Source: a virus
Virus record (IMG/VR): IMGVR_UViG_3300046665_000437
Coordinates: 1-23,836 of that record
DNA: 23,836 bases
Direction: 5' to 3' (one strand)
Part shown: positions 13,545-19,451 of the stretch, in pieces
Layout: each line of letters begins with the position of its first letter
Position numbering within the stretch: the stretch's first letter is position 1
The notes under the pieces: generated by a model
Told to the model about the DNA's origin: nothing
Databases searched by the model: none
What the model saw: the letters and a program-made list of their open reading frames with translations, nothing else
Position numbers and translations under genes: made by a program

Positions 13545-13600
13545 GGTTACTACTCCTGACGATAAAGATCATTGGCCTGGCACGATTGCCTTCCAACGGT

Positions 13601-13644
13601 GATGCGATCTTCCGCATCCCGCTGCGCACTCTGTGAATGCGCAG
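13601..13644. other. Two short hairpins between small genes
   Basis: GATGCG/CGCATC (13601-13618) and CTGCGCA/TGCGCAG (13622-13644) stand next to each other in the 109-bp gap between the 13926 gene and the PL7 gene. Neither has a T-run. They may attenuate transcription or stabilise the mRNA end. Confidence 0.35.
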
Positions 13645-13653
13645 GAGGATGGC

Positions 13654-13926
13654 TCAGTCTTCTTCTTCCGCATCGAGCATCTTTTCGATGTCTGCCGCCG
13701 AGGGCTTCTTCCAGTTCTTGATCTGGCCCGTTTCCAGATCGATATCCAGCATCACGTAGTCGCCGTAGTGATCGCCGGGAAAGAAGTCGGGTACGTAACC
13801 TTCAAAGCTTCCGACTTCGTCGCCCTGAGCGTCGATCAGCCCGGCGGTGAAGCGGTCGCTGACCTTGAGGTGCAACTTCAGCAAGGTCACGTCGACCTGG
13901 ACTGTTTTTTTCTGGTTGATTTGCAT
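13654..13926 (-). CDS. Small acidic phage protein with structured leader
   Basis: A 90-residue acidic protein starting MQINQKKTVQVDVTLLKLHL. The core has DRFTAGLIDAQGDEVGSFEG and YVPDFFPGDHYGDYVMLDID, the C-terminus is a helix ending in EEED. I recognise the sequence as of a type common in Pseudomonas temperate phages near the left operator, but it has no assigned function. The ATG follows GGAGTCAGCAGC. Its leader (13935-13983) matches that of the next gene upstream, so both may be under the same post-transcriptional control. Confidence 0.75.
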   Translation of the reverse strand: MQINQKKTVQVDVTLLKLHLKVSDRFTAGLIDAQGDEVGSFEGYVPDFFPGDHYGDYVMLDIDLETGQIKNWKKPSAADIEKMLDAEEED

Positions 13927-13934
13927 GCTGCTGA

Positions 13935-13983
13935 CTCCGGTTGATTTCCCGTCAGCCCCTCGCGAGAAGGGCTGCCAGTGAAA
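13935..13983 (-). promoter_or_regulatory. Conserved hairpin leader, copy 1
   Basis: Reading on the minus strand, the leader is TTTCACTGGC, a hairpin (CAGCCC/GGGCTG, 13953-13974), then ACGGGAAATCAACCGGAG just before the start codon. The flanks are identical or nearly so to copy 2 (14235-14285), but the stem sequence is different and still paired. That is the signature of a selected RNA structure. Confidence 0.65.
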
Positions 13984-13986
13984 TCC

Positions 13987-14226
13987 TCAGATCTGCGCAA
14001 GAATCTCGCGGCTGAATGCCTGAATGTTCATGTGCGCGCTGACCGCCATCGCGTGGCGCTGTTTGAGGTGGCTGCGCATCACAAGATCAGCCAAGTCAGC
14101 AGGATCAGCTTCGAGCGCAGCAATCGCCTCATCGACACCGCCGAACCATTTCTCCAGCAGCCCGGCGCAGGACGAAGCGGCCTCGTTGACAACCTCATTG
14201 CTTGCTTCAAATACAGAGACGTTCAT
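13987..14226 (-). CDS. Small helical phage protein with structured leader
   Basis: A 79-residue protein starting MNVSVFEASNEVVNEAASSC, with an acidic middle (FGGVDEAIAALEADPADLAD) and a basic C-terminal helix (RSHLKQRHAMAVSAHM). It is likely all-helical with no membrane segment. GGAGG stands 9 nt before the ATG. It is the first well-supported gene after the leftward promoter and its 450-nt leader. Not recognised by family. Confidence 0.7.
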   Translation of the reverse strand: MNVSVFEASNEVVNEAASSCAGLLEKWFGGVDEAIAALEADPADLADLVMRSHLKQRHAMAVSAHMNIQAFSREILAQI

Positions 14227-14234
14227 CCCACTTC

Positions 14235-14285
14235 CTCCAGTTGATTTCCCGTCTGGCCCTGAGCATCCAAGGCCAGCCAGTGAAA
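14235..14285 (-). promoter_or_regulatory. Conserved hairpin leader, copy 2
   Basis: On the minus strand this reads TTTCACTGGC, hairpin CTGGCC/GGCCAG (14253-14276), then ACGGGAAATCAACTGGAG ahead of the ATG at 14226. The hairpin position matches copy 1, with compensatory base changes in the stem. Confidence 0.65.
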
Positions 14286-14744
14286 CCTGTTCGCGCTACG
14301 CCGCCGATGGCTTCGCGCTCCGATTTGTTCGGCCTTGAGCTTCCCTGTTCACGTTGCGTATTTCGGCTTCAGCTTCGTGGTCATGGGGTTAGGTGTTCGC
14401 TACACGACTGCCAACTGCAGCTCGGCGGCCCGTTGGGGTGGGCAGTTCGTCGTGGGTTGCCGGTCCGTTTCCCGGCTGGTCTTACTGGGGCATTGCCTGT
14501 TTCCTCCTATGGTGTTTGTTCCGTTCCATGCGCATCGCCGGATTCATATCTCTGGCCTGGTCACACATTTCGTGTTCGGTGTTCTTCCTGGCTGGCTTGC
14601 ATGGTGTGGCGTGCTCGCAATGTGGCGAGCCCGGCAGCTATCCAGAGGCTGCGTGGGCGACGGTTTAGCTTTTTCCTACCCATTGGGTACGTCGCGGTGG
14701 TCACGTCTGATTTTTAAAGAGCGGTACCGCTTGCTTGGGTTCTG
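14286..14744 (-). other. Long PL leader, possibly with an N-like frameshifted ORF
   Basis: About 460 nt between the leftward promoter and the first clear gene. On the minus strand a 39-46 codon frame from 14683 (MGRKKLNRRPRSLWIAAGLA) is arginine-rich and closes at a TGA. The +1 frame then reads SPHCEHATPCKPARKNTEHE and MRMERNKHHRRKQAMPQ before a TAA near 14482. Joined they would make one short basic protein with Cys/His residues. GCTCGC/GCGAGC (14613-14630) forms a hairpin. Plus-strand frames in this stretch (14202-14745) look like shadows. It may be an untranslated antitermination leader, or an N-like gene broken or joined by a frameshift. Confidence 0.35.
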
Positions 14745-14806
14745 ATAACTCAAGTTATGGAATTGATCATAACCTAGGTTTGTTTTGTGTCAATAACCAA
14801 GGTTAT
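14745..14806. promoter_or_regulatory. Left operator OL: three 14-bp CI/Cro sites
   Basis: ATAACTCAAGTTAT (14745-14758), ATAACCTAGGTTTG (14769-14782) and ATAACCAAGGTTAT (14793-14806) have centres exactly 24 bp apart. They overlap the start point, the -10 and the -35 of PL. The first is the same site, in inverted orientation, as one in OR. Confidence 0.88.
14766..14793 (-). promoter_or_regulatory. Leftward early promoter PL
   Basis: On the minus strand TTGACA (14793-14788) and TATGAT (14771-14766) are separated by 16 bp. The start point is near 14759. It is the strongest sigma-70 promoter visible in the window and sits inside the three operators, so it is shut in the lysogen and would drive the leftward operon after induction. 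Confidence 0.88.
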
Positions 14807-14823
14807 TTATTTTTGAGGAGGCG

Positions 14824-14847
14824 AAAAAAAGCCCGCACGTAGCGGGC
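14824..14847 (-). terminator. Rho-independent terminator after the DUF1654 gene
   Basis: On the minus strand GCCCGC-TACGT-GCGGGC is followed by seven T residues. It ends the SOS-controlled transcript before it can enter PL. Confidence 0.9.
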
Positions 14848-14865
14848 AAAGAGGGATTCGAATTT

Positions 14866-15117
14866 TCAGTCTTCCTTCGGTACGGTCCAGAAGACCTGAA
14901 CATGACCGTCGTCACGGTGAGCAATGGTCACATGGTCATTCTCGGCAATCTCGTCCAACAGCTGATCCCAGTCCTCAGGCCTGTCTGTAGGTAATCGCTC
15001 AAGCAGCGCGGCCTTCGCCTTCTGCGCCGTTGGAGAATTGATGATCGCCTGCACGCGCATGCCGAGCATGCCGTAAGTGGTCTGTGCTGCTGGGGGAATA
15101 GAGTTTGCCTTAGCCAT
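14866..15117 (-). CDS. DUF1654 family protein, SOS-controlled
   Basis: An 83-residue protein starting MAKANSIPPAAQTTYGMLGM, with VQAIINSPTAQKAKAALLER and DWDQLLDEIAENDHVTIAHR. These are recognisable features of DUF1654, a small family found mostly in Pseudomonas and its phages. GAGGAGG precedes the ATG at 15117; the longer frame to 15195 would span the LexA box and is rejected. A perfect LexA box lies 18 bp upstream and a terminator directly downstream, so this is a single-gene SOS unit inside the immunity region. Its role is unknown. Confidence 0.85.
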   Translation of the reverse strand: MAKANSIPPAAQTTYGMLGMRVQAIINSPTAQKAKAALLERLPTDRPEDWDQLLDEIAENDHVTIAHRDDGHVQVFWTVPKED

Positions 15118-15134
15118 GTGATCCTCCTCGATAG

Positions 15135-15150
15135 CTGTATATGCATACAG
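15135..15150. promoter_or_regulatory. LexA (SOS) box
   Basis: CTGTATATGCATACAG matches CTGT-N8-ACAG exactly and is itself a near-perfect palindrome. It stands 18 bp before the DUF1654 start codon. Host LexA should repress the gene until DNA damage. A clear -35/-10 pair for the promoter could not be fixed (TTGTCA near 15180 is a candidate). Confidence 0.88.
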
Positions 15151-15284
15151 TAACAATTTGGATGAATAAGTCACCTGACAAGTTTTCGCGCACATTTCTA
15201 CGGTTCAATTAGCGCCTCACCTGAGGCATCCATCGCTGCGAGAGCAAATGTGTAAAGTTTTCAAGCAGGTCCATTTCAGGGACG

Positions 15285-15309
15285 AAAAAAAGCCCGCGCT
15301 TGGCGGGCT
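15285..15309 (-). terminator. Rho-independent terminator after the rex-position gene
   Basis: On the minus strand GCCCGC-CAAGC-GCGGGC is followed by seven T residues. It closes the cI transcription unit. The 15151-15284 stretch beyond it holds only the upstream region of the DUF1654 gene. Confidence 0.9.
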
Positions 15310-15331
15310 GAATTGGCCGCTGATGATCTCC

Positions 15332-16288
15332 TCACGGCACTACAGCTAGGATTATGGTGCTGACTATTTCATCGGACTCAATCACCGAAAACTGCTGGAC
15401 TCTGATTGACTTTGAATCTCGCATGGAGTCGAACAGGGTTTTGACATCTTGGGGTGCGAAGGTGCTGAGATCGACTTTCCCCGGAAAGGCATACTCATGG
15501 TCTGCAAGCCGGAGCGTAAGCGAAAGGCTATTCTTCGTCCGCTTGATCATATCGATCTGAACGTAGTCGGTGCGGTGAGCGCGGAACCTGTCGGCAGGCT
15601 CATTATCGCGAACTCGCTGGAGGTCTTGCGCGTCGTAGTGCTCGCCTTGAATATCCATTCCGTCAGCATCAGGGGCGCCCCGAGCTATGGCTCTGTAGCC
15701 TTCTACAGAGCGAGCGCGAATCCGGTGGCCCTCCTCCGGCAAATCTTTATCAGCCAGAGCCTCTACAAGTTTTGCGACCAGCTTGGCGTTGGTGTCTCCT
15801 ACCGTCTGTGACGCACTCATCCGGTGTTTTTCGAGGTCATACGCAAGCCACTCTTTGAACGCGTAGAATCCAGCCGCGGATAGTACTACCACGATCAGCA
15901 GGGAGGCGATCTGAGCCCCAGACAGCTTGTTCATGGGCAGCACACTGAAAAGCTTGTTGAGAATGTCATCTAGAGGGCCCTTTCCTTCGGTGCATCCCGA
16001 GGATATCTGAAATATCAGATCCAGCTCGGCCTTTTCAAGATTGGTAAGCTTTCCGAGCGAAGGGGTGCCGTAACGAACCTCCGCGTACGCGCGCAGCAGC
16101 TGAGAGTGAAACTCGATGAAACCCTCCATCAGTCTGGGCGTCATCGTGCTGTGGTATCTCTCGCCTTCTATGGCTACATCAAAAATAGGCCAGTCTTTGA
16201 ATCGAGGGAGGGCGGTAGTCTCGTCAGCCACCCCAGCCAGAGCCTCAAGAAATGACTCCGGGCTGTTCACCACAACATAGCTTTTCAT
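15332..16288 (-). CDS. One-span membrane protein downstream of cI (rex position)
   Basis: A 318-residue protein, not recognised. Residues 1-120 are a soluble alpha/beta part (SPESFLEALAGVADETTALP), about 127-147 is a hydrophobic segment (GAQIASLLIVVVLSAAGFYAF) that should span the inner membrane, and the last 170 residues form a charged domain with a strand-rich end (SLSLTLRLADHEYAFPGKVD). It follows cI on the same strand with a 57-bp gap and no terminator between, so it should be expressed in the lysogen. In lambda this place holds rexA/rexB, which exclude other phages. A superinfection or abortive-infection role is inferred from position only. Confidence 0.7.
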   Translation of the reverse strand: MKSYVVVNSPESFLEALAGVADETTALPRFKDWPIFDVAIEGERYHSTMTPRLMEGFIEFHSQLLRAYAEVRYGTPSLGKLTNLEKAELDLIFQISSGCTEGKGPLDDILNKLFSVLPMNKLSGAQIASLLIVVVLSAAGFYAFKEWLAYDLEKHRMSASQTVGDTNAKLVAKLVEALADKDLPEEGHRIRARSVEGYRAIARGAPDADGMDIQGEHYDAQDLQRVRDNEPADRFRAHRTDYVQIDMIKRTKNSLSLTLRLADHEYAFPGKVDLSTFAPQDVKTLFDSMRDSKSIRVQQFSVIESDEIVSTIILAVVP

Positions 16289-16345
16289 TGGGTATTGCTT
16301 TCCATTGCATTTGATTGGACTCGGGCGGCGAGGTAATTCAGTGCT

Positions 16346-17023
16346 TCATATCCGCCCGAGAACTTTGCTAGGGCCTAAGATGGCGCCTACGTAGTGGATG
16401 GTCTGTATCTGAGTCCAGGGGATCGTCACCCGATCGTAAGCAGAGTTGATCGACATCAGGCTCACGCCCTCATCGTTCTGAAACAACAGCTCCTTGACCA
16501 TGCTCTGCTCATCGACTGTCGTGACCATCACGTACTCACCTGGCACGAGCCTGTGATTTGGCTCGCACACGGCAACCCAGCCGCTCCGGATCGCTGGCGC
16601 CATCGAGTCTCCGCGAAGGAGTAGGGCGTAGGCATCGGCATCGCGAGACCAAGTCTCAACCCAGCCGCCGGCGTCCTCAAGTCCCACCCAATGACCGTCC
16701 GGGCCCATCTGGGCAGTGCCCATGATGTCGATCTTTCGAGCGGCTGTGGTGATGGGGGGGCCGGGCTCAACGTTGGATTGGTCAGCCGCAGGTTTCGAGT
16801 GGTGTGCTCGGCCATTCTCGCCCGTCGTCAACCATTCCGCCGTCACGCCTAAGGCGCGACCTATATCCACCATCTTCTTAGAGGTGGCATTCCGGCCGCT
16901 TTCAAGGTGTTGGATTGTTACTTGGCTGACGCCCGCGCGCTCGGCCAGCTGCGCCTGACTCAGTTGCAGTTCCGTCCGCCTACCCAGTATTCGATCTTTG
17001 AGCGTTTCGAGCTTCGTATTCAT
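16346..17023 (-). CDS. cI: CI-like repressor (XRE HTH + S24 peptidase)
   Basis: A 225-residue lysogeny repressor. The helix-turn-helix is at about 22-43 (SQAQLAERAGVSQVTIQHLE). The C-terminal LexA/S24 domain has the nucleophile S140 in LRGDSMAP and the general base K177 in SMVKELL, so RecA-stimulated autocleavage is expected. The usual Ala-Gly cleavage bond is not obvious; candidates lie between residues 100 and 120 (MGTAQMG, DAGG). The start at 17023 is preferred over an ATG at 17098 because the longer frame would run through the OR operators. The likely PRM start point falls at the ATG, so the mRNA may be leaderless as in lambda. Confidence 0.95.
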   Translation of the reverse strand: MNTKLETLKDRILGRRTELQLSQAQLAERAGVSQVTIQHLESGRNATSKKMVDIGRALGVTAEWLTTGENGRAHHSKPAADQSNVEPGPPITTAARKIDIMGTAQMGPDGHWVGLEDAGGWVETWSRDADAYALLLRGDSMAPAIRSGWVAVCEPNHRLVPGEYVMVTTVDEQSMVKELLFQNDEGVSLMSINSAYDRVTIPWTQIQTIHYVGAILGPSKVLGRI

Positions 17024-17030
17024 GCCCCGA

Positions 17031-17059
17031 AGGGTAAAACACAGGTTATCGGTACTCAA
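17031..17059 (-). promoter_or_regulatory. Probable PRM promoter for cI
   Basis: On the minus strand TTGAGT (17059-17054) and TACCCT (17036-17031) are 17 bp apart. The start point would be within about two bases of the cI ATG. An operator site (17036-17049) lies between the elements, so full occupancy would repress it. Confidence 0.55.
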
Positions 17060-17095
17060 ATAACATGTGTTTGCCTTGCTCATAACTTGAGTTAT
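17036..17095. promoter_or_regulatory. Right operator OR: three 14-bp CI/Cro sites
   Basis: ATAACTTGAGTTAT (17082-17095) is nearly perfect, ATAACATGTGTTTG (17060-17073) is weaker and AAAACACAGGTTAT (17036-17049) has only one good half-site. Centres are 22 and 24 bp apart. The best site covers the -10 of PR, the next touches its -35 and the poorest covers PRM, the same logic as lambda OR1, OR2 and OR3. Confidence 0.82.
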
Positions 17096-17098
17096 CAT
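17071..17098 (+). promoter_or_regulatory. Rightward early promoter PR
   Basis: TTGCCT (17071-17076) and TATCAT (17093-17098) are 16 bp apart. It reads into cro and the replication operon and is overlapped by the strongest OR site. Confidence 0.8.
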
Positions 17099-17126
17099 TC
17101 CGTGTATGACTCATAGGGGCACGAAC

Positions 17127-17369
17127 ATGCCGAAGAAAGAAAGACCCGTCGAAAAAGTGGTTCGTTTGGCCGGTGGTCAAGCAGAGCTAGCCCGCCGCTG
17201 TAACACGAGTCAGCCACGTATCTGGCAATGCGTTCATCGCAATCAGCGCGTTCCAGCGGATCTCGTGATCCCTTTCGAGCGCGCCGTCGCTGGCCAAGTA
17301 ACCCGACACGAGCTGCGTCCCGATCTTTATCCGAAAGAAGAACAGTCTCATTCGGCCGTTGCCAGCTGA
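17127..17369 (+). CDS. Cro-like repressor (YdaS type)
   Basis: An 80-residue protein starting MPKKERPVEKVVRLAGGQAE. The segment LARRCNTSQPRIWQCVHRNQ is the helix-turn-helix, followed by VPADLVIPFERAV, the layout of the YdaS/Cro family that stands opposite cI in many Gammaproteobacterial phages. AGGGG lies 8 nt before the ATG at 17127; an ATG at 17106 is in frame but too close to the expected start point. It should bind OR and OL to favour lytic growth. Confidence 0.85.
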   Translation: MPKKERPVEKVVRLAGGQAELARRCNTSQPRIWQCVHRNQRVPADLVIPFERAVAGQVTRHELRPDLYPKEEQSHSAVAS

Positions 17370-17435
17370 TCCGGTAGAAACATTTTGCAACGCGTAATGG
17401 CACGCAGCCACATAAACAAATCTGAGGTTTTAGGA

Positions 17436-17861
17436 ATGCAGGATTTTCTGAGGGCGTGTGACGCAGTTGTCGAGGACGCGGACACGAAGAATCTCGCCAC
17501 CTTGATGAACATGCCACCGGTGAGCCTGCTCCAGCGTGCCAATGCGAATTACGACAACGCATGGTTCAACGTGAAGCACCTGTATGCGCTGTTGCTGCAC
17601 ACCAACGACATGCGTCCGCTTGAGGCTTTGGCGGGTGAGTTTGGCTACGCAATCGTCAAGGCTGAAGCGCCAGTCGCGATTGATGTGCACCAAGCACTGA
17701 GCCGTGCCGCCTTTGAGTTTGCCGAGGTGACGGTGGAGACCCACGCCGCCATGGCCGACGGGCGTGTTGACCAGGTTGAGCGCGCGCGAATCTTGAAAGA
17801 GATCGACCACGCCGAAAAGGCTTTGGCTTTGCTCAAGTCCTCGGTGAAAGCGGCTGCCTGA
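17436..17861 (+). CDS. CII-like phage regulatory protein
   Basis: A 141-residue protein starting MQDFLRACDAVVEDADTKNL. The pattern MNMPPVSLLQRANANYD, HLYALLLHTNDMRPLEALA and the long helical C-terminus (RVDQVERARILKEIDHAEKA) fit the phage regulatory protein CII/CP76 family (PF06892). GAGG precedes the ATG at 17436. These proteins are thought to activate lysogeny genes. It is the second gene from PR, where cII lies in lambda. Confidence 0.8.
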   Translation: MQDFLRACDAVVEDADTKNLATLMNMPPVSLLQRANANYDNAWFNVKHLYALLLHTNDMRPLEALAGEFGYAIVKAEAPVAIDVHQALSRAAFEFAEVTVETHAAMADGRVDQVERARILKEIDHAEKALALLKSSVKAAA

Positions 17862-17873
17862 ATCCAAGGCAAT

Positions 17874-17902
17874 AAAAAAGCCGGTGGCTAGACCGGCTTC
17901 TT
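17874..17902 (+). terminator. Weak terminator between cII-like and antirepressor genes
   Basis: GCCGGT-GGCTAG-ACCGGC (17880-17897) preceded by an A-run and followed by TTCTTC. The T-run is broken, so it is probably an attenuator like lambda tR1. Confidence 0.6.
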
Positions 17903-17925
17903 CAACAACACTTGTGAGGCTGATT

Positions 17926-18666
17926 ATGCACACCACAACCACTCAGAGCAATAGCCCGCCTGATTCGTCAGTTTTCCCAGTTCAGCAAACCCTGTCGCGT
18001 CAGGTGATGTCGTCCCGCGAGATCGCCGAGCTGACGGGCAAGCGCCACGACAACGTAAAGCGCACCATCGATACGTTGGTGGGCGACCGGGTAATCAGTT
18101 CTCCTCAGATTGAGGAATACCCCGCCAGCGTTGGCCGTCCAGGGAAGCACTACCTGATCGGCAAGCGCGACAGCTTCGTTGTCGTCGCACAGCTGAGTCC
18201 CGAATTCACCGCCCGCCTGGTTGACCGCTGGCAGGAATTGGAAGAGCAGGCCGCCCCGCGCATTCCCGCGAACTACGCCGAAGCGCTCCAACTGGCTGCT
18301 GACCAAGCCCGCGAAAACAGTCGACTCCTCGGAGTGATTGAGTTGCAGGCTCCGAAGGTCGCTGCCATACGCCGCCTTGCTGCTGCCGAGGGCGCGATCT
18401 GCATCACCGACGCAGCCAAGCAATTGGGCGTACCGCCGTCGAAGCTCTTCGACTGGCTGCAGGCCAACCGCTGGATTTACCGCCGTGGTGGTTCCACTCG
18501 CTGGATCGCTATGGAGCCGCGTATTCGCTCCGGTTTCCTGAAGCACAAGGTGACTGCCCTCAAGCCTGACACCGAAACCGGCGTTGAGCGCGCTGCGTTT
18601 CAACCCCTCGTAACCCCGAAAGGATTGGCCTTGCTGGCCGAAAAGAACATTGGAGCCGCGCAGTGA
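17926..18666 (+). CDS. Phage antirepressor (Rha-type N-terminus + KilAC C-terminus)
   Basis: A 246-residue two-domain protein. Residues about 26-105 are the Rha-like domain (SSREIAELTGKRHDNVKRTI, then YLIGKRDSFVVVAQLSPEF). Residues about 143-240 are the KilAC/ANT domain (KVAAIRRLAAAEGAICITDA, AKQLGVPPSKLFDWLQANRW, PLVTPKGLALLAE). GAGG stands before the ATG at 17926. Antirepressors inactivate CI-type repressors by protein contact. It is the first gene after the attenuator, and its stop overlaps the next start (GTGA). Confidence 0.9.
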   Translation: MHTTTTQSNSPPDSSVFPVQQTLSRQVMSSREIAELTGKRHDNVKRTIDTLVGDRVISSPQIEEYPASVGRPGKHYLIGKRDSFVVVAQLSPEFTARLVDRWQELEEQAAPRIPANYAEALQLAADQARENSRLLGVIELQAPKVAAIRRLAAAEGAICITDAAKQLGVPPSKLFDWLQANRWIYRRGGSTRWIAMEPRIRSGFLKHKVTALKPDTETGVERAAFQPLVTPKGLALLAEKNIGAAQ

Positions 18667-19451
18667 GCGTTCAAGCAATGTCATGGGCTCTCGCACTGCC
18701 GAAGGCTTCCCTCGAAAACCCTGCTGCCCGTCATGTACTGCTTTGCCTGGCCAACTACGCCGGTAGCGATGGCCGTGGCGCATTCCCGTCTGCACTGACT
18801 CTGTCCGAAGACACTGGTCTTTCCGAGCGCACCGTTCGCCTGAAACTCGATGAGTTGGAGAAGGCTGGCTTCATCACCGAAGGCAATCAGGCAATCGCCG
18901 CGGCCTACATCGACCGTCGCGACCGCCGCCCAGTGGTGTACGACCTCCAGCTTAAACGGGGTGCAAATGCTGCACCCCGTAAGGAACGGGGTGCAGATAA
19001 CCGCACGGGGTGCAGCTCACAGCAGAACGGGGTGCAGGAAAACGCAGAACGGGGTGCAGCAGCTGCACCCAATACACCACTTAACCATCAGGAAACCGAA
19101 GAGCAGCTGCAGCCTGATTTGGCTGACGAGATTGCTGCTCAGGACCGGGCCGCCGCCGAATGCCCTTCGCCGAACCAACGCTTCGCCATGTTCCCGAGCT
19201 GGGAGCCGAATGCCAAAGCCCTGTCCGACCAGATCGCGATTGCTGGTCTACCTGCCGACGCCGTTCCTGAAGCAGCCATCCGGGCGTTCAAGGGGTTCTT
19301 CGTCGCCAAACCGACCACCGCGGATTCGGCAGCGGGCTGGTGCTACCGACTGGTCCAATGGGTCAGGCGTGAGCGCGTGAAGGCCGCTGGACAGGGGCAG
19401 ACCCCTGACTTTGACGACACCAGCTGGGCTGAAAACCTCGGAGGTTTGTGA
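18663..19451 (+). CDS. Phage replication initiator, O-like, with DnaT-like C-terminus
   Basis: A 262-residue protein from a GTG that overlaps the previous stop (GTGA). Residues about 20-95 form a winged helix (ARHVLLCLANYAGSDGRGAF, LSEDTGLSERTVRLKLDELE) as in the phage replisome-organiser family. Residues about 100-140 are a low-complexity linker encoded by the iterons. Residues about 178-240 (WEPNAKALSDQIAIAGLPAD, then AGWCYRLVQWVRRERV) match the DnaT-type domain that loads primosome proteins. It should bind the iterons in its own gene and recruit the host helicase with the P protein downstream. Confidence 0.9.
   Translation: MSVQAMSWALALPKASLENPAARHVLLCLANYAGSDGRGAFPSALTLSEDTGLSERTVRLKLDELEKAGFITEGNQAIAAAYIDRRDRRPVVYDLQLKRGANAAPRKERGADNRTGCSSQQNGVQENAERGAAAAPNTPLNHQETEEQLQPDLADEIAAQDRAAAECPSPNQRFAMFPSWEPNAKALSDQIAIAGLPADAVPEAAIRAFKGFFVAKPTTADSAAGWCYRLVQWVRRERVKAAGQGQTPDFDDTSWAENLGGL
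18956..19070. repeat. Iteron array, probable phage replication origin
   Basis: The 10-mer ACGGGGTGCA occurs directly at 18956, 18986, 19005, 19027 and 19049, inverted (TGCACCCCGT) at 18971, and as a partial inverted copy at 19064-19070. The later direct copies are 19-22 bp apart. They lie inside the initiator gene, as lambda ori lies in O, and encode its linker. Confidence 0.82.

Noticed and set aside
12723-13559. 278-codon plus-strand frame over the PL7 gene
   Set aside because: Shadow of the PL7 gene, whose catalytic blocks are clear; no ribosome site at the start.
14720-14731. 12-bp perfect palindrome AGCGGTACCGCT near the PL start
   Set aside because: It does not match the operator consensus and cannot form a stable hairpin because there is no loop; single occurrence.
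14202-14745. Three long plus-strand frames with membrane-protein-like composition
   Set aside because: They run antisense through the PL leader and into the OL region, have no ribosome sites, and their hydrophobic residues follow from the arginine/histidine-rich minus-strand sequence.
17968-18795. 275-codon minus-strand frame over the antirepressor
   Set aside because: Antisense to a gene with two recognised domains, and it also crosses the start of the replication gene.
18956-19070. CRISPR array
   Set aside because: The repeats are only 10 bp with variable 9-12 bp gaps, in both orientations, inside an initiator gene; they are iterons.
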